64,000 bases of DNA from positions 99,833,256 through 99,897,255 of the forward strand of contig OX235271.1 of assembly GCA_944472155.2 (NCBI GenBank), read 5' to 3'. Under the pieces are notes generated by a model. It worked only from the letters and a program-made list of their open reading frames with translations. It was not told the DNA's origin and did not search any database. The position numbers and the translations under genes are program-made. This stretch comes from Trichobilharzia szidati. Taxonomy: Eukaryota; Platyhelminthes; Trematoda; Strigeidida; Schistosomatidae. Positions 25,301 through 40,300 of this stretch are shown here, in pieces; positions within the stretch are counted from its first letter, which is position 1; every line of letters starts with the position of its first letter.

Positions 25301-28300
25301 AAAGATGATATACCCCACATGTTTGTCTCCTAAGCTTTTTAACAAAAGATCTAAGCTCTTCTGTTTGGGTATTTTCCGATTATTTTACTATTTTATAACA
25401 AAGTGAGTCGATGGTTCAGCAGTAAAGTTGTCTCCAACTAAGCATATGGTGTGAAGTTCGATCCCAGGCCGACGCACTCACTCATTGTACTGATAGTGAG
25501 CCCAGTAAAGGGGTCAGGTTGGGTGTGAAGCTAACAACTCCATCTCATAAAATGAAGAAAAGAGTCACTGCTCCCGAAACCTCAAAGCTCAATCTTCAAG
25601 CCCTATATTCCGCTGGGAACACAAAGGAATAAAATAAGTAATAATTAATTATAATTAATAATAAAAGGGTGTTTTAAAGGCATTCAGAAAAGAGAGATAT
25701 ATCAGTTAGTCCCATGCCTTCAGTTTGTCAGTCGTGTTTAGTAGGACCCATTATACAATAAATTCGCATTTAGGTGGCCTAACTTACTTTTCAGTACCTT
25801 TTATTCTATACCTTTCAGTGACAAGTTATGGAAGGTGGTATCATATACCTTGACATATATGAAAATGAGTGAATATACTACAACACAAATGCAAAACTCA
25901 CTATAGTCAAAAACTTTTTAAATGGTGTGTACTTAGTCGATTTCGAAATCATATTAAGTAATTATTATTCTCTTGGGTCCCGAGTGGAACATAAGGCTTC
26001 AACAACACATCTCCAATCTTCAGCTCCGTCCACGATTGACGATAATCTCTCATATCCTTCTCGCACGATCTCCTCCATGTGACCCTCGCACTGACGACCC
26101 ACTCATCGCTTCCCATTTGGATTCTACTCGAGGTCTTGGTACGTGATGTCATATGATGGCCTCCTCAACGCATGCCCGATCCATCTCCATTTTCTCCTAC
26201 ATATTTGTTGAGTGATCGGCTCTTGGTTGGTTTGTTCTCAGCCAGAGTTTCTTGTTGCTAATTCTTTCTGGGCTGTCGGCAGTGCAAGTTTCTGAACGAT
26301 AAAGAAAGGTCGATTTGACATTGGTGTTGAAAATCTGAATCTTGTTCTTCATTCTGTCTGAGTGCAGAAGACTTCCAAACTGGTTTCAAGTTGATGAAGG
26401 CGTATCTTGCCTTTCCGATTCTGGCTGGCTGGCTTTGACATCTTCATCCATTCTGACTGCCTGTAGTTGAAATGATACTTCCTAGATGAGTGAAGGAGGT
26501 AACTTCTGTTAAATCTCTCCCGTTTATGGTGATTGGTGTTGGTTTTTGTCGCTAGTGGTGAGCGGTTATCTCCATCACCTCCGTCATCTATACATTCACA
26601 TGGAGTCCTGTCCTAGCTGCCAGCCAATTCAGCCAGTTTGTTGGTTTTCGCCTGCACATCTCCGAGTCTGTGTAATATTAAACATAAATCATCCACACGC
26701 GAAATCCAGATCTTCTAGAGTCTTCTTATCAGTGGTCCAGCGTATTCCTGTCTCCTTGCTCCCAACTCACAGTCTGACGTATAATCCAGTCCACCACAAT
26801 TAAGAATATCATCTGTAATAGTAGTGAACGGCCTTGTCTTATTCCTGTATGCACTTCGAACGCCTCACTGATTTTTCGTTGTGGATCACCTGACACGTGG
26901 CATTGTCGTATGGCCAACTGTTGAATTAGGTTGATGAAGACTTGGGAACTGCACGCCGTAGTGTTGAAATAGTTTCCAAATTACTTTTCGGTCAGCGCTG
27001 TCTGTCTAAGGCCTTCTCGAAGTCGATGAAGTTCAGGTACATGTTTGACTGCTACTCTGTACAATGCGTAGAGTTGCAATTTGATCTGCACATGATTTGC
27101 CTTTCCTGAATCCAGCTTGTACTGGTTGGTATGGCGGAGTTCTGTATCCAGTGCATCCTTTCTTCTCACCAGGATGGCGTGACTCAGTATTTGCTTGGCG
27201 TGGAGAAGAAAATTATTCCACGCCAGTTCTTGCAGAGTGAGGCTTAAGTCGCCCTTCTTTGGCGGCTTGACGAGGTAGCCAGCCTTTCTTCCAATCTGGA
27301 AGGTAAGTTTCCTTTTTTCCAAACCTTTTGCATTAATGGCGTGAACACATCTGCGGCAGCCTCTGGATTCGTTATCATTGCTTTGGGGGAAATTCCCTCT
27401 GGTTTTTCTGCTTTCATGGACTGCAGCAGCTTGATCGCATTCTAGATTTCTGCTTTCGTTGGAGGTGGTGTCCACTGGCAAGCAGTTCTATGCGTGCTTT
27501 CAGTGGTGGTATTTCTGAACGACTTGTAGGTGATGGTTGATTCAAGAGTCCTTTATAGTGATCAGCCCATTGTTTTATTTGTTTCTTCTCCTTGGTAATC
27601 AGGTTCCCCTGATCATCATTTATTAGTTTCACCGTCTGGGTTGATCTCTTCCCAGATAGAGATCTGGTTATCTGATATGATGTTCTGAGGTCTCTTTTAC
27701 CTGCTTGTGGCATGCCTGTTCTGCCTCAGTTGTCGGTGTGTCGTAGAATTGTCTTTCGTCTTTCCTAGCACTCTTTTTCACCTCCTTATTCAGTGCAGTG
27801 TACATTGAACTCAGCTTCTCCTTCTCTCGTCCATCTTTGCATTGCGTCGTCTTCTCTTCCAGCATTCTCCTCTCTTCTAATTAGCTTCAAGGTAGGTGTC
27901 CATTGAGAGCCATTCCTTGACTTGTTTCTTCTTTCTTTCTAGAACGGATGTATACGTCTCCTTGAATATCGCCCTTAGAGAAATCCAATGTCCTTCTACG
28001 CAGGTTTCCTGAGTGATGCCTCGTAGTGTCTCCGACTTTTCTCTGATGTGATCTGTAGTGAAAGTATCTCTTGCAGTTCCGTCCTTCAAATTCTGAATGT
28101 TGAACTTGAATTGTGGTCTGTCTCCATTTGTTTTCATGGATTTCAGCTTCACCTTGAAGGTTCCTTGAACTAGTTGATGGTCTAAATCCACATCTGCTCC
28201 CCTTCTTGAATTTGTATACAGAAAGCTGAGTTTCCACTTCCCTGAGCAATATTGATATGAAATCCATTTAATTTGTGGTATGTCCGTCAGACGAAATCCA

Positions 28301-31300
28301 TGTTTCTTTGTGTATATCCTTGTGTTTATACACGCTCCCTTCAACCACCAAATCGTTGAAAGCAAAGAAGTCTGCGAATTATTCTCCGTTCTCATTCATT
28401 TCTCCGAGCGACAGCCTCTTGACCCATGGTGAGTTATCTTCCTGTATTGTCTTCTTCCTGTTCGGCTGGCATTCATTTCGCTCATAAGGATTTTGATGTC
28501 ACCATTTGGGATGTTGTCCATTACTGTTTGCAGTTGTCTGTAAATTTCCACTTTCTTTTCTTGTCCCGCGTTGTTTGTAGCATTATGCGTAGCATCGCAT
28601 GCTAATTGTGACCTTCCTTACTTTTGAGTTGAATCTTGCTGCCATGATCCTGCAGGGAGAGATTGGTTCCCACTGCATTAGGGCTTTGACTGCCACTGGC
28701 GATGTCATGATAGCCACTCACTGCCTCAGTGTGTTCGTGGTTGTCGTCTGGATGACCAGGTCGGAGTAGATTACTGACTCTCCAGTTGACAATTTTGACA
28801 GTCCACATCCATTCCATCTGCTCTCACAGACACCTAGAACTTCTATACCATATCTTGGCTACTTAGGCAGCCTTCCTAGCCTCGTACATTGTACGAGTTT
28901 TTTATGTCCCCATTCTTATTCTTGTTTTCATCGAGAGAAGACATATCGGCTGACTGACTTCCCGAAGGCCTTCCCCAGACATCTATGTCATTTCGCCTCT
29001 CCGATTCCAGCGAAGAATAAGACTGTCATTTGAATTTTTTCATATTTTTAATATATTTTCTGTGTGTTGAAGTTTCTGTAGCGGTTTAATAGCTTTTGTG
29101 GTGTAGGGTTGCTAGCCAGACGTCCAACCCTCCCTCTTTACCCGGGCTTGGGACTGGCTAGAAAACAAGCTAACTAGTTAATTATATTAAATTGGTGTTT
29201 TTCAGTGTTACTTAAAAACTATTAATCGTATAGCTTTCCATTTCAAAATCGTTTCTTTTTTAGCTTTCTGTCATTATTTAATTTTTTATTAGCTGAAATG
29301 GAGAATGCTTATCAATTGGGTTAGGTGGTAATTTGATACTCTGCAGGTTCGCAGAATTCATCTTAAGGTTTTCTTAATGTTTCTTAAAATGTCTATTTAT
29401 CCCTTGACGTCTAACATCTGCATATGACAAATTAAAGCTCAAGGTTTATATATTCAATTTAATATATACGCTTTTATGAAATTTATTATTATACGTGAAT
29501 ATTTTGTAAAATTAGGCTTACGAAAATGACGATGGAAAGAGAGCTTTAAGAAACTTTAAATTGGTAAGTCATCATACTAGGTGAAAGCAGGTTGCAGTGC
29601 TTATAATCGTGAGCTCACTTTTCCTTCTTCTAGTACACAAATAAACATTCACGATAATATGCTGATTTTATGTACGTGGATTTACCACTGACACTGCTTA
29701 TATTTTGCGCTATTCGTGTGATTTTAGTCCAGTGCTTACTGTTTTAACATTATCTCTTTTAGATATATTAATTATTTAATTTGATGTAATTCTGACTCAG
29801 TGGAACCACTTTAGTTAGCAAGGATTCACTAATTTTTGTTTCTGTATTAGCCAACAGCTAGTTGGAATATAGCCACAATTTTTAATTTTCTGTCCATTAG
29901 ACAGTGTCTTTCATTTTTAATGTTTGTAAGAGAGTTATCAAATAAGATGCTGACTGTCTATATGGATGTATCTACGTACATCCACATACATTCAATGAAA
30001 TGATAAACGGCAGTAACATAATGAAATCAATATTAAATTACCAATTGATCCTCCTTTCTCGAGCATTTGTATTCATATAGTGGACTATTTTCATTCCAAC
30101 TAAGAATCTAGAAAGGATATTTAAATTAGTAGTTTGATTTTACAATATTTCTGTATTTTGGACTGATGATTTTGAGTACAGAAAGAGAATTAAATATTTA
30201 CTATTTCAGATAAAATATTCTGGAAGTTATTGACATTTTTCTTCCAACTGTACACGATGTTCTCGTTAATGCTTTTCAGTTCGATGACAGTTTTAGTAAA
30301 TGTTAAGTTGAATGTTAACTACTTTTTTGGGTGAGGCAGTGTTTACCCATTTGATATCTGTGTAGTTACCAAAAACCCAAGTGTCTTGATCTGAACACTG
30401 GGAACTAATCGATGAAATTCTTCTGTAACAATCCCAAAAATATCTTAACGGTAGCGAAAAGACTGTTAAATGTCATAAAATGTGTGATATTATTAAACAA
30501 TAATAACTCGTCAAAAACGCAAAAATACGTCAATAATGCCGTTAGGCAGCTATGTAGTCCAGAAGTTTCTCTGATACAAAATATATAACACACAACAAAA
30601 TTAAGTGACAAGAATGATCCGTAAGAAGTACTAGGGAATACATTATTCCCAACATAATATTGAAAAGAGTCAAATACACCAAACACGCTTCACGCTGGTA
30701 GCCCAAGATCAAAATGTTCCCTCAACGTAACCTCGAATTCATTCATTCAAAATCACGATTGTAAAACAATATGTTATCATCAACAGTCCATCGTCATCCA
30801 ATAGAATAGTGAAACATTAAGAATAGGAAATCAACCAGAAACAAAGACTAGTAATAAGGATTAAATCGAAAGAAGATATGTACATGTTGGAACGACCATG
30901 CACGGGTCAAGGAGAAGACAGGAAATAACTACACATTTAGTTGAAATATTCACATAAGCATCAGTGTGGAAATACATTGATCAGGAAGGTTTTCCGATCA
31001 ATTATTCCGCTATAGTCTGTACCATGGAAATTTCTGAGTTCACCTTCAGAGCGTAAATTATAGCATACAATTTTTATACCTATAAATATTGAACTTCAAA
31101 GGACTTAAACATAACAAACATTGGAAATTGTGAGCTATTGTATTCTATCTTTGTTGTATTCTTTTCTGTTGGACTGACGGTCTTTAATGAGATTTTCCAT
31201 CATCTCATATCTGACACTTCGTAAAATGTTAAAACAATAATACGAAATATTTTCATTGCTAGTGTGGCGTGTGCTACTAATAAGATTTATCAGTAGTATA

Positions 31301-34300
31301 TAAAGAGACCTTCATTGGCCTAAAAACATCAAATAGCACGGAGACGTGAAAGGAACACAAAGAAACACAATATGAAGGCCAAAAGTAGCACAACAAGAAA
31401 AACCTGTGCAAATGATGCGTTGAAGATAAGGTGTACATAATTTGGCTATATGAAGATACCGAATTCCGAAAATTCTACCGTTGCATTAGTAGCTTAAAAA
31501 ATACCTTGACCTCTTGATCAGTTATATACTTTTAAATTCAAAATGCACCTCCGCTAGTTTTAGGTCAGCCAAAAATAACAAATTTCTCCAGCATCTGTTT
31601 TGCCCTATGTGGAAATAATATCGTTTTTCCCTGTGAAAATTTTCTCAAATTTCATCTGAAATCCATAGTTTATTTAACATAAAGTGAATAAAATTTTTAA
31701 CATGATCTCAATGGAATTTCGTGTCAAGAGTATTTAACAATGTGGAAATTTTTAGCATATTTATTTACCACCTGGTATACATAAATAATCTGTCAACGAA
31801 ACTGTAGAATATATATATATATAATTCAAAGACGTTTCAGTCACTTTTCACTTCTGCTTTACTGTTCTGATTAGTATTATAAATCCACAGGCGAAATGCT
31901 CACTTATAAATATCACGTTTACTGTTATTTTGCACTACTTTAATGCATTGCTATTATTCAATGGGGAGATTCTAATTTTCCTGATTATATTTTTCAGATA
32001 ATTATATCTGTACGTTCACATATATATATATATATGCGCTTATGCATAGAATGAATAACCACAGGAAACACCTCATTTCATTCCCTATTATCATTTAAAA
32101 CTAAGAGATAATGTCTTCTGTGGAAACGCGTTGTTTTTTTCTCACGTAGTGAATAGCCCAGTAGTTAAGCATTTCAGTAGACTACTAGTTTAGTTTAAAA
32201 TAAAGAATTAGGAATTCCCTGTTTTCGTTCCAGTTTAGAACATCTATTTTATTATTTTTCTATAGGGATCAGCTCGATCATCCATTTCTTCGTTATCTGC
32301 TGATGTTAAGGTTTGTATTACTTTTCATTTTTGTCAGTAGTATGTCACCCGAATATGTTTACACAAATCACAATGTTGATTCCTATCACCATTCACCTTT
32401 TTTTTCTTTATAAAAAACAAATGAGTTTTGTTAATTTATGAGTTACTGATATCTTTACAATTTTTGATATCAGTACATACACTTTGATTACTTCTTAATT
32501 GCTTAAATATGTGTACGCCACACATATATATTTGCTTAAAATGCAAATCAAGTGTCAATCTGTATATTTTGTCAGAGAAGTATAGAATAACAGCACTTGT
32601 CTTGCACAGTCATTGATTTCACTCTACACAATATATGTTATTATTAGCAGAAAGACAATGTAATTTAATGCGCTACGCAGAGTTAATTTTTTTTTAAACT
32701 GTGGTTGATATACATTTTTTCTCAAAGAAGAAAAAAGTGATTTGGTAGACTTTGATCAAATTATGAAAAACTTGCATATATATACAACTGTCTGTTTTCT
32801 GGCGTCTTGTTCTTCCAATCATATAAAAAGTCGTGTAGTTCTGAAGTTATTGATTCTTGGTAGGTAAAGAAATAAGTGTTTCAAACTAATTTACAGTAGC
32901 ACTTCCAATTTTTATTAACTTTTAAATTGTAAAAGTTGTTTTTTTCCGTTTATCCAGCAGTCTTGAATGATTTACACTTTCATATATTATCCATTTTCCT
33001 GTGTGTGTGTGTTTCGAAGTATGAATCGACGCACTTCTACTTAGGTTTCTATATCAGTCTATTACTTTGTCATTTGTAATTTCTTAAAAGGCAAGTTTAC
33101 TATTACTATCATTATCTTCAGAATAAGCTTTCTTGAACACAAATAACTAATGATGCAGTCAGCTCGTGAGCACTGTATTAACTTTAATAAGCAGTTAAAT
33201 GTACGAGAAAATCAACCCTACGAGTATAAGAAACTCAGAAAAGATCCCAGCCATAGCACCGAATGCAAAGTTACACGTAGCATCACAATAAGATGGAATA
33301 AAATGACGCTTCTAAACTGTAATATAGCAGGGTGAAAAGAGTGAGGCAGAATAACAACAGAGGCTTTATTTATTGATTTAAATAATCCTAAACTTACCCT
33401 GCGTATCCCTGGAATTCTAACCTTACCGTGAATGGAAAAGAATAATGAAAACTATAAAAATCTGGCGTTGAAGTTGTACGGTTACAACTGTCATAACTAT
33501 GAACCATTAACTGAGTTCAGAAAGTCATCCAATATTTGACTACTGTTTCACTGTGTGATATATTCAATAGACACAATAATATGGAACTCATTAGCGTATT
33601 TTTATTCGCTTTTATTCATGGAGTGATAGTATATAGCAAGCAGTTTACATTTCCACAATATAAACAGTAATTTCAGACACTTATTCCTGTTGATAAATTT
33701 AAATAAAGCAAAACCAAATGTTTATGAAGAATAAGATGAGGCTGTCACTCATTTCGTTGGTCTTTATTCAACTATGCATGACTCAAAAGTTAATTATGTA
33801 TTTGTACAGACAGATTTCAACATACTTGCAAGGTTTACAAGACTTGTGATTAGCAAAGACGCAAAATTTGAAAGAGTACTCAGAAGTTACATTTGTTTAA
33901 CTTATGCAAAGAGTTCAAACTTTAAACAACTTTCTCAACACAAAATGAACTGTCGGATGCACTGGAAATTGAGTTACACAATCAGTACAAGAGGTAAGAA
34001 GTTGATGATAAGCAACTAAGTGGTTGCGTAATAGTGTGGTAAGTTTACTGCATCATGAAAACAAAAAGAAATAAACTAACCTACGTTAAAGCAAAAGATC
34101 ATGTAATCAAATGAGAAGGATAGACTAGATTCTGAGTTTCCAGAGCAAGGAAAAGCTGATAAATGAATCTTTCCGAACATATAAATCAGGTTTTAAACGT
34201 TTGATAGCGATTGCCTTGGCTAATTTGAGGGGAGTTAAGTTAAGTCTATTAATAATGCTGAAGGATTTGACGGTGTTCTTCATATCAACGAGATATCTGG

Positions 34301-37300
34301 CAATATCACTTTTCAAAACATTTGATCCCTAGAGACGTAGAATTTCTGGTACATGTTCAGAGAATCGAAGATACGTCCATCTTTCTGTTTTCGCAGTGTA
34401 AATTCTAACGCGGATACATGTAAACTTGTATATACAATTAGAGTCAATATAGGAAGAGTATCCATCAACTTTTGATTGCACCAGAGTATGAGTATAAGTG
34501 GGAACCAACCTGACTTCAGTATAGGTTCTAGTTAGGTTGCACGCAACTTAGGATAAACCAACGAAATAAATAGTGGCTTCGTCCTACTCTTCACGAATAT
34601 TTATTTATGCTTTATTTAAATAAACAATGAAGTTGTACATTCATAGTTTTCTCAGTGATGTGTGTGAGATAGTTTAAAATCTGCCTATTTTTGTGAATGT
34701 CTAATGTTTACATCAATGTACCTTACATCGGCAAAGTGAAGAAATGAAACTCTGTTTACATACTATTGTTAGTAGTATGATACATATTTAAATAATGAGA
34801 GTGTGGTTTATAAATATCTCCAATGCCTGTTATTGAAACAAGAACTAATTTTGTGTTATGTGGATGTTATGAAAGTGCTTCCTGTTTATTTATCTTTTGA
34901 AAACAACTTTTATTAATGGAATCCTTTTAAGTTCCAGTATATTATATTACTGTTAGACATCTGGTTAACGGTGTCTACAAAATGTCAAAGGGTGGTTTGA
35001 TCTGTCCTGATGATATACGAACCACTAGTTTGTATCATTAGTCGGATATCATTCACATCAATCAGTAGTGCTTATTAGTCACATGAAAGTACTCTAAAAC
35101 CACGATGCCTGTTTCGCTCGTCTGAGGATCAAATCATCAGTGATGTACTCGGTTAGACTCAACTACAATATCCAGAAACAACTAATCAATTTTTATGCAA
35201 AAGTATACTTTAATGTAGCAAACTGTAAAGGGATAAGAATATGAAAATATAAGTTAATAATTAATAACATTCATTTGTAAGAAAGCTTGTTATCATTGAA
35301 AAGCTGATATTACAGTTTAGAATAAGTGTCACATAGATTAGAGACTGATCACTCATCATCGGTATTTGGACTACAGGTATTGTGATAGTACAGCACCAAC
35401 AGCAAAACGATTAAGTTATTGAATATTTTGAAAAAAACGATGAAAATATACCAGCTTTTGTTACTCACCATTTTAAAATCATTGCTATCTTATAACGCTT
35501 TGTTCGAAATAATATAACAACGATTTCAATACTTTTGTGCTCTGCCTACTACGAGTTTCCTTTGGAATCATAAATGTTGAAGGCGGTGGTATATATGCAT
35601 ATATTATGCAGTGGCTTTATTGCTGATTGCGCTTACCAACGCTACATTACATTAATACTTATCAAAAAATTTATCTTAAAAAATTAATAAAATTCTAGAC
35701 TTTACCTGTACAAGAAGTTCAATGAGGGTACAAGCTTGATCAGCAGTGAAATTACTTCAACATTAACAACTTACTCTGAATACACTTCCATCACATTTTC
35801 ATGTACAGGATAAATTAACAACAAATGTTCTTGTTGAAATGTTGAAAAAGATGTGTGTTATGTTCCTTAGTTTGGAGTTTTTATTAATATTTAAGGAGAC
35901 TTTGCATTCATTCTAGACAAGTTCTTGGTGCGTTGGTGGCACAATGGGCAGAATGCTCGCCAACCATGCATCATGTGGTTCGGGGTTCGATCCCTAGCCA
36001 ACGCACTCCAAAACCTTGCTAAACCAGTACTGACTAGTACAGAGAGAAGGTTGGGCACGAAGCTAGCAACCCAATCCCGTAAAAATAAAAGCCATTGCTA
36101 CAGAAAATTCAAAACTGTAGGTCGAAGCCCTATGTTCCACTGGGAACGTAAAGGAATAAAATTTTAAAAAAACAAATAATAATTAGACAAGTTCTTTAGC
36201 GCTAATTTCTTTTCGAACACAGTAGTAAAAATAAAGAATTCCACTAGTTAGAACTCATTAGCACAATGCACTTATAGCTTTCACAGTATACTTTATCTTT
36301 CGGTAGATCAAAATCATTATCGTGAAGATTCATTTACAAATAACTTACTTTATAACCTGGTGAGAAGATGTCAGGATGATAAATCAGCTGGCATGGAAAC
36401 TGATCCACTGTATTCACGTAAAAACCTGTTTAATTGCATCAATGTATCTTATCAATAGTTTGAAAATCAGTCAATATTTAATAAGACGCCATAGGGTTAT
36501 TGTGTTTTTTTCATTATCCCATTTTTCCAGTATTTCAGTTGCTGTTTTTCAATAAAATTATATTGGTGTAATATGTGAAAGATCTCTTACGAGATTTAAA
36601 TCTAACGCCAAAAATGTACATGTTCATTTACATGTCACATTTATTTATAAAAAAGGTTCAACTGTCAACTTATTCTCATTATTTTAGCACTACTATTTAT
36701 GCACGTATTTCAGTAGTATTATTCCATGGTATTAATTGACTTTATCACGTAAACTTGTAAATGATATGCAAAATCAAATAATCAAGGAATAGTACCGAAC
36801 ATTGTTGCCATTTACTATGATATTCAAACCATTTTAAATGTCACAGTCCAACTAGGCATTCCAAAATGTTAGTTTTCTACCAATTGGTGCAAAAAAATTA
36901 TTCTGTAAGATAAAATAAACTGCAAATATGAAAGTGTCTTACGATTATCTGTAAGGTTAATTGCTTATTGATTTTCTAACTGAATACTACTAAACGGATG
37001 TGTGCTGTACAGATAAAAGAGAGATAGTAATGTTACTTAAAGTAGAAGTAATAATGTTAGACTGAGCTATAAAAACAATAACTTTGAGACTAGTAAGATT
37101 TTGTAAGTAGACATTCCAGAAATCAAAGTGGGTCAAACTTTGATTAGCATTCAGGTTACGTAACATCAAACAGTAGAAATTTTGACTGATAAAATGTTTG
37201 TTAGTAAATGTTATTGTGCGTCGGGGGCATAGCGGTTAAGACGCTCGCCGACCATGCACATGATCCGGGGTTCGATCCCCGGCTGGCGCACTCCTTTACC

Positions 37301-40300
37301 TCGCTAAGCCAGAACTAAAAAAGCTGGTGAAGAGAAAAGGTTGGGCATGGAGCTAGCAACCCCATCCTGTAAAATAAGCACTACTACAGAAACTTCAAGG
37401 CACTAGCTTGAAGCCCTATGTTCCACAGGGGAACGTGAAGGAACAAATGTAATGTAATAAGTATTCAGGATGAGTCAAAAATAGTAGCTGTGTTGATGAG
37501 ACAGATGTTAACACTAATAGTTATGCAACCTTTAATGAATATAAGGAATTACTTCCATCTTAAGTACAAAGAATGCGTAACAGTAATTGTATTCAATAAG
37601 TGACTATTATAGGTAAAGGGAGAATAATTACAGCCGTAACCTTCCTTACCTATGTAATTGCTCTTAATTCAAGATTGTGACAAGCAGTAACTGTATGATT
37701 TCAGTTTCGTCTGTATATTCAAAACCTTAAACATACTTTCATCACAAACCAACTGATGTTGATTTTTGACAACCACTTCATTTTATGTTCACTTAATTGT
37801 TTAATCTGACGTTGCACTGAATTTAATGTTTATGGTTACTTTGACAGTCTAAAATTTAGTTACACTCTCAATGTTCAGCTGTCATTTTTTTCAAGAGCTG
37901 AATGCAAATTAAAGATAATCAAAACACATTCTACATGGTTTATTTTGAAAATAACTGTCAGTAACTGGAGTATCCATAACACAGGCTATCTGAACAAGGA
38001 GTTTATGCTTAGAGAGGAAATAACTATAAACACATATCTAAAATCAAAGCAACACTTATCCTGAGAAAGTCTAGCTTCATCTTCAATCTACCTTAGAAAC
38101 AGTCGTAAAGGCTAGTGACAACCAAAGGATCTCTTCAGCTTCAGCAGAACTGATAGATGAAAGTAGATTGCTACTGGCAGTCTCTAAACATGACAGAGTG
38201 CGAAAGTTGTTTAAATGCGATCCGACTTAAAGTTCCCACAACAACTGTCAACATGGGTCGGTGATGAAAGTGAAAGTAAGAATCAGTGATTCGAAACTCT
38301 GAAGACATATTTACTTCATATGTCCAATGAGATGCCGAAAACTCTCATTACTCTAAACCTAACTACATTTTTCTTTTATTGTAGTTCTATTACATTCCTT
38401 TCTTCTATCGCTTTGCGTGACTTTATGAAGTGTAGTAATTTGAACTACTCGTTTTTGTGAGCAAAGTTCCAAGTTAATTATCCTTTTTCACGCACAACAC
38501 AGGTTTCACATTTCTTGAATCATCTAAATATTGTGAGCTTTATAAAAGATATTCATGTCCTTGTCTGTTAATCAAGGCTTAATTGACAATACTTACTAGT
38601 ACTTCTAAACCAGTCACAGCTACAAAGTTAAAATGAAAAAGCGAAATCCTAAGACAGAGGATAATGCGACAAATAGATGTAAAATAATGCTGGTGGTAGA
38701 TATTGAGAGAGACGAAATTCTTTTCTGGAATTTCTCAACGTACACAATAAGTGCCTACAAAGACAACAAAACACAGTCTTGAAAAGGTGCCGCGAAGTTA
38801 GTGGAACAGAAAAGAGGATATTACTACTTTATGAAACATTTTTGATCCAGTTATACTGATGAAAAGTAGCATTTCTTAGAAATTTGACAAACATTTTTCA
38901 AAGGAACAGTTCTATTTACTGGATGACGTTTCGAATACAACTTATTGCTCTTCATAGTCATGTCAGTTGTAACCACACACCTTCAAAAATTTCGTTTTAT
39001 AGTTTTCCTTATTCCTTCTTATTTGTCGTAGGTGTAGTAGAATTCTCCACACATCTAGGAGAGATGCTGAATCATTCCTATTAAACATACTTTCAGTTCA
39101 TTTGATGAATAAAGTTTCCATCATCAATCTCTCCCTCGACCCTGTTACATTAGATTTTAAAACTGCCATCTTATCCTGTCCTATTGTATAGTTGTGTGTA
39201 ATTGCAGCTGAACTGTTCTCCAGATTTTTTATCTTATTAGGGTCACATAATCTAGATTTTGCTAGGTTTTTATGCTGCGCTATGTATTTGACCTGACAAT
39301 CATTTCACGGTATTAAGTAAACTAAATTGTTTAGTTTAACTGGCTCCATAGGATCCTTTAACTGGCAAAGCTTGTTTCTGATTGAGTTTGTGGGTTAGAA
39401 TGCCACTTTTATTCCAGCATTGCTAAGAATTCATCATAAGTTTTCCTAGGTTCCTTCTTTGTTTTGAAGTACTACTGATGATTTAAATTCCCTATTATTG
39501 GAGTTGTCATTACTCTGTGCATAAGTGACATGCAAAGCATGCTTTGTTTATCGAATCAACTGCAAATACGTGTAATAGAAATGATTCAACATCTGACCTA
39601 GACATCTGGAAAATTCTACTATCTCTACGACAAATAGGAAAGAATAAAGAAAACTATAAGAAGAAAGTTTTGAAGTTGTGTGGTAATAACAGATATGATT
39701 ATGAACAGCAATGAATTGTATTCGAAACGTCATCCAGAAAATAATACTGTTTCACTGTGTGACATATCTAGTGAACAAATTAGTATGAAATTACAGACTA
39801 CCACACTGCCCAATTTCTACATGTATATTAGTTTTCAATGGGCATCAGAAGAAAAAGTAGGAAACAACAAATCACTCTGACGTATTCAGGGAACATTGAT
39901 TGTCATTTGAATGTGTAGTGTTTCTAGTTTCGTGTTTATCATCTCTTTCACGATGCCAATCAGTATATTATGATGTCAGTATTTCAATCTTTTATGGAAA
40001 CCACAGTGAAATTTCAGAGTGAAGATACAGTGTATTGTAGAAAATTTCATCATGGTGTATCATTTAAGAACACCAAGTTCTAAAACATTGTAAAATGCAA
40101 AAGAATACTTAGATAGAATCTTCGGTTTATAAAACTTCAGGTATAATGTATTGAAAAAAATAACAACGGGTAAAAAGAAATCTATTCACCTTGTGACTCC
40201 TAAAAGAGCGCTGAGATTATGCAATATATGAATTCCTAATCCTCTTGAGTGTGCCCTTCTTAATAAATCAGATATCAGCGTCGGTGGCATAGCGTTTAAG

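Larger units (their letters stand above)
23165..29515 (+). other. Intron 3
   Basis: Holds an HHR-3 relic, four SINE-A copies or fragments and the longest RTE LINE remnant. Nothing recognised at 24160-24600, 24860-25400, 25640-25950 or 29180-29515. Confidence 0.65.
29564..32265 (+). other. Intron 4
   Basis: 2.7 kb of AT-rich DNA with two short (AT)n runs and no element I recognise. A 93-codon minus-strand reading frame at 30405-30686 has no family signature. Confidence 0.6.

Noticed and set aside
37312..37360. A hammerhead in SINE-A (GCTGGTGAAGAGAAAAGG)
   Set aside because: No helix II or stem I pairing and no GAAA at the right distance; resemblance is by chance.
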